Virus record (IMG/VR): IMGVR_UViG_3300020202_000001 | Location: 62,001-126,000 of that record | Reading direction: 5' to 3' (one strand) | Length of the DNA: 64,000 nt | Origin: a virus | Shown: piece after piece, positions 16,023-24,745 of the stretch | Layout of the letters: each line of letters begins with the position of its first letter | Position numbering within the stretch: the stretch's first letter is position 1 | Program-made: the position numbers and the translations under genes | Notes under the pieces: generated by a model | The model's database searches: none | The model's input: only the letters and a program-made list of their open reading frames with translations | What the model was told of the DNA's origin: nothing

Positions 16023-17840
16023 ATGGCCACGCCGAACCCGCTCGACTTCAACGACTTCATCCAGCTGATCCGCAACGGGGAGCCGCTCGACGCCGGCGTC
16101 CCGAACCGGCCGCTGTCCGCCATCGACGCGCGGACCCGCTACCTGTGGGACGTGCTCAACGCGTCGTTCATCGGGTCGACGGTGTTCGCCCGGCAGGTGA
16201 CGACGGCCCCGGACGTGCTGGTCGGCGAGCCGGTCTACTACAACGCCGCGACCAGCCGGTTCGAGCGGGCGATCGCGGGCGTGGAGTTCGACGCCCAGAC
16301 GTCCGGCCTCGTCGCCAGCGCCGCCGGGCAGGCGTGGGGCGTGGTCTTCAAGAAGATCAACAGCACGCTCTGCGACCTCCTGCTGTTCGGGTACGCGAAG
16401 CTGGACATCACCCCGGCCCTGCAGGCGGGCGAGACGATCCGGCCGTCGACCTACTACCTGTCCCGGACCAGCGCCGGCAAGCTCGTCTCGGGCCGCCAGC
16501 CGATCGCGGTGCCGATCCTCCGCACGAGCGGCGACGGGTACGTGTTCGTCAACCCGCAGTGGGACGACCTGACGAAGCACACGCACCTGCGGTTCCGCCT
16601 CAAGCCCCGCCCGGCCGGCACGCACGTCCCGCCCGCCCCCGGGGCGCGGCACGTCGTCACGAACCCGAACCCGGCCGTCGAGGGGTGGCTGCCGGCGAAC
16701 CACGCGAGCTTCAACGGCAAGGCGTGCTTCAACGCCAAGTTCGGCTACAACATCGCCGCCAACCCCGCCCTCCGCCAGGCGTGGCCGCCGCTCCCGCCGG
16801 AGAACGCCGTGCTCGTCAAGAGCGGCGTGATGGTGCCGGACGGCGACCAGGGCCTCGTCGTGTTCGACCGCAACGGCATCTGGTGGCTCAGCGACTGCAA
16901 CGACACCGTCCCGTGGCCCGCCGACCTGTCGACGGAGTTCGAGGCCGTGTCCGAGTCGCTGGAGGTCAGCATCACGCCGGACGACTGCCCGTACGTCGAC
17001 CGGATGCGGCTCGACCTGTTCTTCAGCAAGTTCGAGTTCCTGACCGACCAGACCGTCGTCACCAGCCTGACGACCCGCGACGAGCGGATCTCGATCTTCT
17101 GCGAGGGCGGCGACCCGCTCGTGCCCAAGCACGTCGGCCCGCTGGAGATCAGGCTGAACCTGGAGTTCCTGTCGGACGACGCGGACCCGGGCGGCCACCT
17201 CGCGCTGAAGGAGTGGGACGCCGAGGCCGGCAAGTTCCACCGCGGCCCGGTCGCCACCGCCGTCTACGCGAAGAGCGCCGGCGTCACGCTGACCAGCGAC
17301 GCCCAGACCCAGGCCACGATCGGCGGGGTCGCCCGCACGCTGCACCACGGCCGCGTCGGCATCGACCTCGACACGGCGGACGACCGCGAGATCTTCCCGG
17401 ACCTGGTCCGCCTCGGCGGCGACGGGGCGACCGAGGAGTTCGTCAACAACGTCATGTACCTCGGGTTCGAGGCGGGCGAGCAGAAGTCGCTCCGCGCCCG
17501 GTTCCAGGTGCCGTCCACGCTCGCGCTGGTCAACCCGACGCTGACGCTCAAGCTCCGCGTCATGGGGCTGGCGGCCGGGGCGGTGCCGAACCTGACCGTG
17601 ACGTTCCGCCGGGTGCCGGCGGCGAACGCCCCGGCGAACCTGCCCACGGTCGACTCGCCGCTGACGATCGCGACCGGGTTCACGGCCGCCCAGGCCAAGC
17701 AGTACATCGACCGGGCCGGCACCGCCGTGGCGGTCGCGGCGGGCGACGAGGTGTTCGTCACCGTCCTCCGCGGCGCGGGCGACGGGTACCCGGGCGAGGT
17801 GGGCCTGCTGCGGATCTCCGGCGTGCTCGCCGCCGCCTAA
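16023..17840 (+). CDS. Tail fibre-region structural protein, unknown
   Basis: 605 aa. N-terminal helix (N-P-L-D-F-N-D-F-I-Q-L-I-R-N-G-E) followed by long beta-rich regions; the stretch around residues 190-220 is Pro/Gly-rich. It opens the adsorption block, upstream of proteins sharing a common N-terminal motif, and is itself headed by a dyad repeat. It could be the protein that anchors fibres to the baseplate. No catalytic motif seen. Confidence 0.5.
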   Translation: MATPNPLDFNDFIQLIRNGEPLDAGVPNRPLSAIDARTRYLWDVLNASFIGSTVFARQVTTAPDVLVGEPVYYNAATSRFERAIAGVEFDAQTSGLVASAAGQAWGVVFKKINSTLCDLLLFGYAKLDITPALQAGETIRPSTYYLSRTSAGKLVSGRQPIAVPILRTSGDGYVFVNPQWDDLTKHTHLRFRLKPRPAGTHVPPAPGARHVVTNPNPAVEGWLPANHASFNGKACFNAKFGYNIAANPALRQAWPPLPPENAVLVKSGVMVPDGDQGLVVFDRNGIWWLSDCNDTVPWPADLSTEFEAVSESLEVSITPDDCPYVDRMRLDLFFSKFEFLTDQTVVTSLTTRDERISIFCEGGDPLVPKHVGPLEIRLNLEFLSDDADPGGHLALKEWDAEAGKFHRGPVATAVYAKSAGVTLTSDAQTQATIGGVARTLHHGRVGIDLDTADDREIFPDLVRLGGDGATEEFVNNVMYLGFEAGEQKSLRARFQVPSTLALVNPTLTLKLRVMGLAAGAVPNLTVTFRRVPAANAPANLPTVDSPLTIATGFTAAQAKQYIDRAGTAVAVAAGDEVFVTVLRGAGDGYPGEVGLLRISGVLAAA

Positions 17841-17854
17841 CCGAGAGGGCAAGG

Positions 17855-18808
17855 ATGCCGACCGCGATTTGGAACCTGGAGTGGCTGAACGCCAACGCCC
17901 AGCGGCGTTACCCGCTGACCGAGGACTCGTCCGGCCGGGACGCCAGCGGGAGCTTCGCGCTCCCCGCGTCGTTCCTGCTGGAGCTGGACATGCCGATCCA
18001 CCAGGGGCTGAACGTCACCCCGGCCCGGTTCTTCCTCCGCCAGCTCAGCGTCGACTCGGCCGGCTTCCTGCTCGTGATCGGCTACCAGCCGACCAGCGGC
18101 AGCGCGGTGAACGTGGCGACGGCCCTCGTGCCCCGGGGGACGCACCAGCCGGGCAACGTGTACGCCCTCGGCGGGATCAACTCGTACGCGGACACGGTGG
18201 GCAAGGTCGTCGTCGGCCGGCTCGACGAGATGGAGGAGCAGCCCTCGGGCCTCTTCCAGTTCTCGTTCGAGGACGCCCGGATCGAGCCCGACTGCGTCCG
18301 CCCGATCGTCCGGGGCGTCAGCAGCCTCTCGGTCGTCAGCGGCACGAGCGTCGGCCCCCGGATGTACGGGGACATCGAGCTGGTCGCCGGCGACAACATC
18401 CAGCTCGTGCCGATCGTCGCGACCGGCCAGAACCCGCAGATCCGCATCAGCGCGATCAAGGGCGAGGGGCTGGCCGAGGAGTGCGTGTGCATCGGCGACG
18501 AGGACGCCCCCTGCATCAAGCGGATCAACGGCATCCCGCCCACGGCGGACGGCAACTTCACGTTCCTCGGCAACGCCTGCCTCACGGTCGAGGGCGTGAA
18601 GAACGGGATCAAGCTGAACGACGTGTGCTCCGAGCCGTGCTGCGGGTGCGAGGAGCTGGAGGCGATCACCCGCCAGCTCGAAGCGTTCGGGTCCAAGGCC
18701 GCCACGCTGGAGGGGTTCGTGAACCGCCTGCAGTCCGAGGTGACGGCGATGGACATGGTCGTGCTCGGGAGCAAGACCGGCGACCGGGGCTGCGTGCAGT
18801 GCGGGTGA
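17855..18808 (+). CDS. Tail fibre family protein A (N-x-N-x-x-R-x-Y-P motif)
   Basis: 317 aa. Starts W-N-L-E-W-L-N-A-N-A-Q-R-R-Y-P-L, a motif shared with three later genes in the block. A second shared motif, I-K-R-I-N-G-I-P-P-T-A-D-G-N-F, sits near residue 227, followed by a Cys cluster (C-S-E-P-C-C-G-C). The C-terminus is a short coiled coil. ATG with AGAGGGC upstream. Likely a virion protein of the fibre or collar; shared motifs suggest a common docking site. Confidence 0.55.
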   Translation: MPTAIWNLEWLNANAQRRYPLTEDSSGRDASGSFALPASFLLELDMPIHQGLNVTPARFFLRQLSVDSAGFLLVIGYQPTSGSAVNVATALVPRGTHQPGNVYALGGINSYADTVGKVVVGRLDEMEEQPSGLFQFSFEDARIEPDCVRPIVRGVSSLSVVSGTSVGPRMYGDIELVAGDNIQLVPIVATGQNPQIRISAIKGEGLAEECVCIGDEDAPCIKRINGIPPTADGNFTFLGNACLTVEGVKNGIKLNDVCSEPCCGCEELEAITRQLEAFGSKAATLEGFVNRLQSEVTAMDMVVLGSKTGDRGCVQCG

Positions 18809-18812
18809 CGGC

Positions 18813-20297
18813 ATGGCGAACGACTTTCAAACCCTCGCGGTCAACCAGCTCGCGGCCACCGGCTACGGGGCGGACTACCCGTTCGCCAAGGCACCGCCCG
18901 AGTGGAAGTACATGTTCGGCGACCTGTGGTTCAGCTACCCGGACGACGCGTGCGAGCTGGAGCTGCCGCTCCGCATCGGCGCGATCTCCGACGCCCTGAT
19001 CCCGGGCAACCTGAACCTGGAGATCCGCGACGCCGCCGGCACGACCGTGTTCAACACCGCCGCGGCGACGCGGACGTCCAACGCCTGGGGCAAGAACCTC
19101 GTCACGTACAGCTACAAGCAGGGCGAGTTCAGCCTCCGCCTGACCCAGCGGCTCCAGCCGCCGCCGTGGGAGCCCGACCTGCAGTGGCCCGCCGGCGGCG
19201 TCCTCGGCGAGGAGGGCACGCTCGACGCCCGGACGTACCAGCGGCTCCCGAAGCGGGTCCGCTCGATCGTCGTCGGGCTCACGACGTTCACCGGCAGCGA
19301 CCTCCGGCTCGTCGAGGGCTACAACATGAGCCTGACCACGCCGCCCGTCGCCAACGCGGACGGCGGCCGCCGCGTCAGCCGGGTCATGCTCCGCGCCCGC
19401 CCCGGCGACGGCCTCGGGCGGCCGGACGGGTGCGACGACGCCGAGATCGCCATCCAGCGGATCAACACGGTCCCGCCGACCAAGGGCGGGGACTTCGTCG
19501 TCGACACCGAGGGGTGCTACCGCATCCAGCGGCCGGTCACGGTCACCGGCACGGCCCCCCGCACGGTCGCGGTCGCCGTGCCGGCGGCCCTGCAGATCTT
19601 CAACGACTGCGGCCCGTGCTGCCCGTGCGACGACTTCGTCCGCACCTACGAGGGCATCCGCCGGCTGTTCTACCGCTACCAGACGATGGGCGAGAAGGCG
19701 GAGGCGACCCGCGACACGTTCCTCGACAACATCGAGCGGTGGGAGCTGCAGCGGGCGTGCCGGGAGCTGCAGACGGCCAAGCTCGTGCTCCAGGCCGAGC
19801 GGGGCGGCATCCTGTTCGTCGGCGGCGTCCACTGCAACATGACCAAGTGCTGCTCGGTCCCGCTCCTGCTGCGGACCACGTTCGAGTATTTCCAGAACGG
19901 GTCGCCGGCCGGCGTCCAGCCGACAGAGCTGAAGTGCAAGGAGACCAAGCGGTCCGGCACGGACACGAACTACGACGAGGTCGACTACCAGCCCGTCCAG
20001 AACTGGCCCGTGATCGACCACCCGTTCGGGCTCGCCGACCCGATGGCCCAGAGCCGGTTCCGCACGCGGCTGAAGTTCCCGGCCGGCGGGGCCGACAGCG
20101 TGCGGGTGACGTTCAGCGTCCACATGCCCGACATCTTCGAGGCGGTGTCCGGCGACCGGTGCGCGCTGCCCGTCGTCGAGCCGCCGGCCGAGGTGGCCGC
20201 GATCTGGGCGAGCAAGCCGCCCCCGTTCCCGGCCCGGGCGATCGTCCAGAAAGTGTCGCCGGTGTCGATGACCGCCGGGTGCGGAGCCTGCCCATGA
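18813..20297 (+). CDS. Tail fibre family protein B
   Basis: 494 aa. The N-terminus carries a weaker form of the family motif (G-A-D-Y-P-F); around residue 215 is I-Q-R-I-N-T-V-P-P-T-K-G-G-D-F followed by C-G-P-C-C-P-C, clearly homologous to the same region of the preceding protein. A helical segment follows, then a beta-rich C-terminus. It overlaps the next gene by four bases (ATGA). Virion role inferred from the family and position. Confidence 0.55.
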   Translation: MANDFQTLAVNQLAATGYGADYPFAKAPPEWKYMFGDLWFSYPDDACELELPLRIGAISDALIPGNLNLEIRDAAGTTVFNTAAATRTSNAWGKNLVTYSYKQGEFSLRLTQRLQPPPWEPDLQWPAGGVLGEEGTLDARTYQRLPKRVRSIVVGLTTFTGSDLRLVEGYNMSLTTPPVANADGGRRVSRVMLRARPGDGLGRPDGCDDAEIAIQRINTVPPTKGGDFVVDTEGCYRIQRPVTVTGTAPRTVAVAVPAALQIFNDCGPCCPCDDFVRTYEGIRRLFYRYQTMGEKAEATRDTFLDNIERWELQRACRELQTAKLVLQAERGGILFVGGVHCNMTKCCSVPLLLRTTFEYFQNGSPAGVQPTELKCKETKRSGTDTNYDEVDYQPVQNWPVIDHPFGLADPMAQSRFRTRLKFPAGGADSVRVTFSVHMPDIFEAVSGDRCALPVVEPPAEVAAIWASKPPPFPARAIVQKVSPVSMTAGCGACP

Positions 20298-22408
20298 GCG
20301 TACGCAACCTCCACTGGTACAACGCCAACGCCACCCGCGGCTACCCGCTGGCCGACCAGGCCACGAGCGTCTCGGCCGGCGGCGTCGCCCTCCCGCCCGG
20401 CGTCCTCGTCGACCTGAACCTGCGGTACCCCCGCACGCTCGGGCCGTACGTCTTCGTCTCGGCCGTGGCCGTGACGCCGACGCTGGTCAGCGTGACGATC
20501 CAGGCCGCCACGGACCCGGACGACCCGAGCACGTACGCCCCGGTCGCCGCCTTCTCCGCCCGCCGCGAGACGGTCGAGGAGCGGCGGCAGTACGCCCTGC
20601 AGCCTCAGTACCCCGGCGTCGGCGGGTGGGTCGTGTTCGGCTCCGGGATCGACGAGCCCTACACCGGCCGGTTCGACGCCCGGGGCGGCCTGCTCGCGCC
20701 GCGAGCCGCACGCGGGTACCGCCCGCTGCCGGTGACGAGCCTCGGGCTGCTGCACGACGCGACCCCGCTGACCGGGATCGTGAACGTCCGGGGCGAGCAG
20801 CCGGTCGAGGTGTCGCGGGGCGAGCGGGAGATCGCCGGCATCCTGCGGGACGTGGTCGTGATCGGGCTCGTGCAGCCGACCGCCGACGCCACGCTGCTGA
20901 CCGAGCAGCAGAGCGTGTTCGAGCGGTTCGCCGGCCCGTGCGGCAAGCGGCCGGAGAGCGGCAACTGCGGCGACCGGGCTCCGGTCGAGTTCATCAACGC
21001 CGTCCCGCCGAACTGCGAGGGGAAGATCTTCATCGAGTTCCGCGGGTGCGCGAGGATCGCCCGGGTGACCGGGGAGTGCGGCATCGTCATCGACTGCGGC
21101 CTCGGGCTGATCGACGCGTGCGTGACCGACCAGCTCCCCGAGCCGACCGGCAAGCTGGAGAACGAGTACCCCGACGAGTGCATCGAGAGCGAGAGCGAGG
21201 ACCCGGTCGTGTCCGAGAGCGTCGGCCCCCAGCCGCCGTACATCTCCGAGGAGTCGGACTCGGCCCCGGTGCCCGGCGTCTACCCGTACGTCGACACGTT
21301 CGACGACGGCACGGCGTCCGGGTGGGAGACCGTCGCCGGCACGTTCTCGTTCGTCACGAACGACAGCCCCAGCCAGCCGGCGGACGGGGTGAAGTTCCTC
21401 GGGCAGGACAACGCCACGCAGGGCAACTGGGTCGGGACGTACGGGGCGGACGGCAACGTCATCGCCACGCACACGAACAGCCCGCCGGCCGGCACGACCG
21501 TGAGCGTGACCGGGAACTTCGTCTTCAACGGCTGGCCGGACGACGCCGGCGACCCCCGGCTCCTGCAGTTCGGCGTCGGCCGCGTCGCGGACGTCTGGTA
21601 CACCACGGGCGGCCCCGGCACGGCCTTCGACGTCAGCGTCACCGTGGCGGCCGGGCAGAAGAAGGCCGCGTCGCTCTACTTCTGCGACTACGACGCGTGC
21701 GCGACGTTCACGCCCCGGTCGCTCACCGTCGAGCTGCGGGACGCGGCGACCAACGCCGTCCTCGACACCCGGAGCGTCGCGAACTACCAGAACGGCGTGT
21801 GGCTGCGGTGGCAGATCTCCGGGGCGGTCAAGTTCCGCGTCATCTGCACCGCCGCGTGCAACGCCGTGATGAACGGCATCTTCTTCGACCCGGCCGTCCG
21901 CCGGAGCCGGAGCACGGCGGGCGGGGCGTCGGACCGGAACGTGACGCTATACCGCGGGTTCGAGTCGGCGGCGGTCGGCAAGAAGTACCGGACGGCCGTG
22001 CGGCTGCGGAGCGGCGGGTCGCGGCGGAACGCCGGCCTGGTCCTGAACTACCGGCCCGCACCGGACTTCAGCGGCCGGTCCGTCTACCACGTCGCCGAGA
22101 TCGACTACGACTCCCAGCAGTTCCGCATCAGCTACTTCAACGGGGCGAAGCTGCTGCCGACCGCCGCCGTCGCCCAGCTGACGAACCTGCAGCTCGACCG
22201 CTGGTACCAGCTCGACGTGGAGACGGCGACGTCGGGCGGCTTCGTGGAGATCTCCGCGACGCTGACGTCGCTGGAGGGCCTCGGAGCCGGCCTGATGGCG
22301 TCGCTGTCGCTGGAGACGTCCCAGTACACCCCGGACACGGGCAAGGTCGGGTTCCACGCGGACCGGGCGGTGTCCGAGTTCTCGTACCTCAAAATCGAAG
22401 AGGCGTAA
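20294..22408 (+). CDS. Tail fibre family protein C with carbohydrate-binding-like C-terminus
   Basis: 704 aa. Starts with N-L-H-W-Y-N-A-N-A-T-R-G-Y-P-L. Residues about 230-275 have the family motif F-I-N-A-V-P-P-N-C-E-G-K with Cys pairs; a Glu/Ser-rich linker (about 285-330) leads to two beta-sandwich-looking domains (roughly 335-530 and 540-704) with D-T-F-D-D-G-T-A-S-G-W near the start and W-Y-Q-L-D-V-E near the end, reminiscent of laminin-G or carbohydrate-binding folds. Possible receptor binder. Sugar binding is an inference from fold-like pattern only. Confidence 0.55.
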   Translation: MSVRNLHWYNANATRGYPLADQATSVSAGGVALPPGVLVDLNLRYPRTLGPYVFVSAVAVTPTLVSVTIQAATDPDDPSTYAPVAAFSARRETVEERRQYALQPQYPGVGGWVVFGSGIDEPYTGRFDARGGLLAPRAARGYRPLPVTSLGLLHDATPLTGIVNVRGEQPVEVSRGEREIAGILRDVVVIGLVQPTADATLLTEQQSVFERFAGPCGKRPESGNCGDRAPVEFINAVPPNCEGKIFIEFRGCARIARVTGECGIVIDCGLGLIDACVTDQLPEPTGKLENEYPDECIESESEDPVVSESVGPQPPYISEESDSAPVPGVYPYVDTFDDGTASGWETVAGTFSFVTNDSPSQPADGVKFLGQDNATQGNWVGTYGADGNVIATHTNSPPAGTTVSVTGNFVFNGWPDDAGDPRLLQFGVGRVADVWYTTGGPGTAFDVSVTVAAGQKKAASLYFCDYDACATFTPRSLTVELRDAATNAVLDTRSVANYQNGVWLRWQISGAVKFRVICTAACNAVMNGIFFDPAVRRSRSTAGGASDRNVTLYRGFESAAVGKKYRTAVRLRSGGSRRNAGLVLNYRPAPDFSGRSVYHVAEIDYDSQQFRISYFNGAKLLPTAAVAQLTNLQLDRWYQLDVETATSGGFVEISATLTSLEGLGAGLMASLSLETSQYTPDTGKVGFHADRAVSEFSYLKIEEA

Positions 22409-22409
22409 C

Positions 22410-23237
22410 GTGGCAGAACGCATCCAGTTCCCCCAGTGGCGGGCCGAGCACGAGCCGACGCGGTACCCGTTCGCCTCGGAGGCCACGCTGACCAACGGCG
22501 AGCAGTTCCTGCCCGCCGGCACGCTGCTGGACGCCTGCCTGTACCCGATCGGCGGCGGGGCGGACCTGTACCTGTCGGCCGTCGTCGTCGACCACGACCG
22601 GGTCACGGTCTTCTTCGGCGACGCGGCGGACGCCCGCCTGTGCTCCGGGTCGTTCGACCTGGTCTCGCCGCCGGACACGGTCCCGCTGGTCGACGCGTTC
22701 GGGCGGTCGGCCGGGCTGCTGGTCAGCGAGTCGTCCCGGCTCGGGCTGTTCGGGGCGTGGGGCCTCGGGACGTTCGCGTTCGAGGCCGAGCAGACGCCGC
22801 TGGCCGCGACCGTGTGCTTCCCACAGCCGGCGGTCGGCGTGCGGGGCATCCGCGTCCCGGACGGCACGGTCCTGACCGGCGACGTGTGGTTCGTCGGCGA
22901 GGACGGCGTCGTGCTCCGCAAGGAGACGGTCGAGGTCCCGCCCGAGAGGTGCGGCCCGGCCAGGGCGTACACGGTGATCCGCGTCGACGTCGTGGGCGAC
23001 CCGCTGTTCCGCCGCCGGCTGTGCACGCCGACCGACCTGTTCGAGACGCCGCGGTACGTCCAGTCGATCGTATTCAGCGACGGCCGCCAGGTGGTCGAGT
23101 GCGGCCCCGGCCCGTACGGCGACGTGAAGGTCACGGTGAACAACGACCTCGCGGCCGACACGGTGCTCCGCGTCCACCCGACCGAGGCGGGGACGAAGAT
23201 CGGCGTGGTCGGGTCGCTGATGAAGAGCGTGCGGTGA
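22410..23237 (+). CDS. Tail fibre family protein D
   Basis: 275 aa, GTG start one base after the previous stop with GAAGAGG upstream. The N-terminus E-P-T-R-Y-P-F-A-S-E-A-T is the family motif in a shorter form; the rest is beta-rich and lacks the I-N-x-V-P-P region and Cys cluster of its neighbours. Likely a virion protein with the same docking N-terminus. Confidence 0.5.
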   Translation: MAERIQFPQWRAEHEPTRYPFASEATLTNGEQFLPAGTLLDACLYPIGGGADLYLSAVVVDHDRVTVFFGDAADARLCSGSFDLVSPPDTVPLVDAFGRSAGLLVSESSRLGLFGAWGLGTFAFEAEQTPLAATVCFPQPAVGVRGIRVPDGTVLTGDVWFVGEDGVVLRKETVEVPPERCGPARAYTVIRVDVVGDPLFRRRLCTPTDLFETPRYVQSIVFSDGRQVVECGPGPYGDVKVTVNNDLAADTVLRVHPTEAGTKIGVVGSLMKSVR

Positions 23238-23259
23238 TCTAAAAACCGGATTTTGAATC
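23236..23259 (+). repeat. Dispersed AT-rich dyad, copy 4 (occupies the ribosome-site position)
   Basis: GATCTAAAAACCGGATTTTG then AATC, starting in the stop codon of the preceding gene and ending exactly at the ATG of the next. It leaves no Shine-Dalgarno sequence, so translation of that gene must rely on coupling or on the element itself. Confidence 0.9.
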
Positions 23260-24696
23260 ATGGCCAAGCCAGGCTTCTACAACGACAACCGCAACCGGGC
23301 CTTCCCGTTCGTGAAGGGCACGGTCGGGGACCTGTTGGCCGCCGCGGACACGGTTGCCGCCCTGCCGGCCGCCACGGTCGTCGACGCCGGGTTCGTCCTC
23401 GGCCTGCGGTCCGGGTTCATCGACGGCGTCCACAAGATCCGGCTGGAGAAGGTCCGCCGCGTCGGCGACGACGTGTACTTCGACTTCGCCTCCGACGCGC
23501 CGGCGCTGGTCGGCAAGCCGCTCACGTTCCACCGGTCGGCCGCGTCGGCCGAGGAGTACGAGACCGAGCACGTCGAGGTGCTGGACGAGGGGTACGTGAT
23601 CGTCAGCGCGGTGTCCCAGTCGGTCAGCGAGGGCGACCCGACGCCGGTCAACTGCGGGTGCATCCAGCTCGGCAAGAGCGGCAGCTTCGTCCCGAGCTGC
23701 ACGGGCACGATGCGGCTGTTCCTGAACGACGACAACTTCGCGGACAACAAGGGGTCGTTCACCGTCACGATCAACGGCGAGACGTTCGTCGTCCCGTCGA
23801 CCGAGCCGAACGGCGTGCCCGGCCCCGACGTCATCGCCGGCCAGACGTACGCCTACACGGCCAGCGGGCTCGTGGAGTTCGACGAGCGGCAGGGCGTGAA
23901 GCGGATGTGCGACCCGGACGGGCCGACGAGCGAGTCGATCAAGTACGGCATCCCCGGCGAGCACCCGTGCCCCGGGCTGGTCGAGTGGTCGCTGGTCGGG
24001 AAGCTGACCGGCAGCCCGGTCGTGACCCCGCCGCCGCCCACGACCACGCCGTCCGAGACGTGCGAGGGCGAGCCCCTGTGGGGCGGGTACCTCGTGACCG
24101 GCCGGCTGGCGGACCTCCTGACCGTGCTCCCGGGCGACGGGGAGGTGACCGGGGCGGTCGGGGCGGGCCTGGTCGAGCCCGCGCTGGTCCAGAACGACGC
24201 CAACTCGTACATCGGCAGCGTGAACGTCGGCAACGCGGACCGCACGCGGGTGGACGCTCCCGGCGACTGCCCGCCGTTGACCTGGCCCCACGACACCGGC
24301 GAAGATGTGATCTTCGTCAACGCGAGCTGCCTGCGGGGCGACATCCGGTTCAAGCCCGGGTACAACGCGATCGTCCGGCAGGAGTCGGACACGAACCTGC
24401 TGATCTTCGGTGCCGAGGTCGGGGCCGGCGAGGGCCAGCCGTGCGACCAGGTGCCGCTGTTCGACGGGGAGGTGCCGCCGGCCGGGAGCGCCCTGCTGGA
24501 GGGCGGCCCCCGGTGCAACGAGGTGATCCGCTCGATCAACGGCGTGGGCGGCAAGTTCGCCGCGCTGCTGGGCGGGACGGGCGTCACCGTGACGCAGCTG
24601 CCGGCGTCGAACAAGGTCGTCGTCGACGTGAACATGGGCGGGCTTGCGGCGTGCTTCGCGTCGAGCGAGTTCTCGGAAGTGTCGGAAACGCTGTAG
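23260..24696 (+). CDS. Tail fibre family protein E
   Basis: 478 aa. The N-terminus is [13 protein letters not shown], the family motif; a later [11 protein letters not shown] (near residue 425) echoes the shared I-N-x-V motif. Beta-rich with a Pro/Thr linker around residue 250. It starts with ATG immediately after a dyad repeat and has no Shine-Dalgarno. Fourth clear member of the fibre family and the last before the collagen-like fibre. Confidence 0.55.
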   Translation: MAKPGFYNDNRNRAFPFVKGTVGDLLAAADTVAALPAATVVDAGFVLGLRSGFIDGVHKIRLEKVRRVGDDVYFDFASDAPALVGKPLTFHRSAASAEEYETEHVEVLDEGYVIVSAVSQSVSEGDPTPVNCGCIQLGKSGSFVPSCTGTMRLFLNDDNFADNKGSFTVTINGETFVVPSTEPNGVPGPDVIAGQTYAYTASGLVEFDERQGVKRMCDPDGPTSESIKYGIPGEHPCPGLVEWSLVGKLTGSPVVTPPPPTTTPSETCEGEPLWGGYLVTGRLADLLTVLPGDGEVTGAVGAGLVEPALVQNDANSYIGSVNVGNADRTRVDAPGDCPPLTWPHDTGEDVIFVNASCLRGDIRFKPGYNAIVRQESDTNLLIFGAEVGAGEGQPCDQVPLFDGEVPPAGSALLEGGPRCNEVIRSINGVGGKFAALLGGTGVTVTQLPASNKVVVDVNMGGLAACFASSEFSEVSETL

Positions 24697-24745
24697 TACC
24701 ACCGGCGGCCAAGGACGGCCGTCGCACCAGACACGGAGGTCTGTC

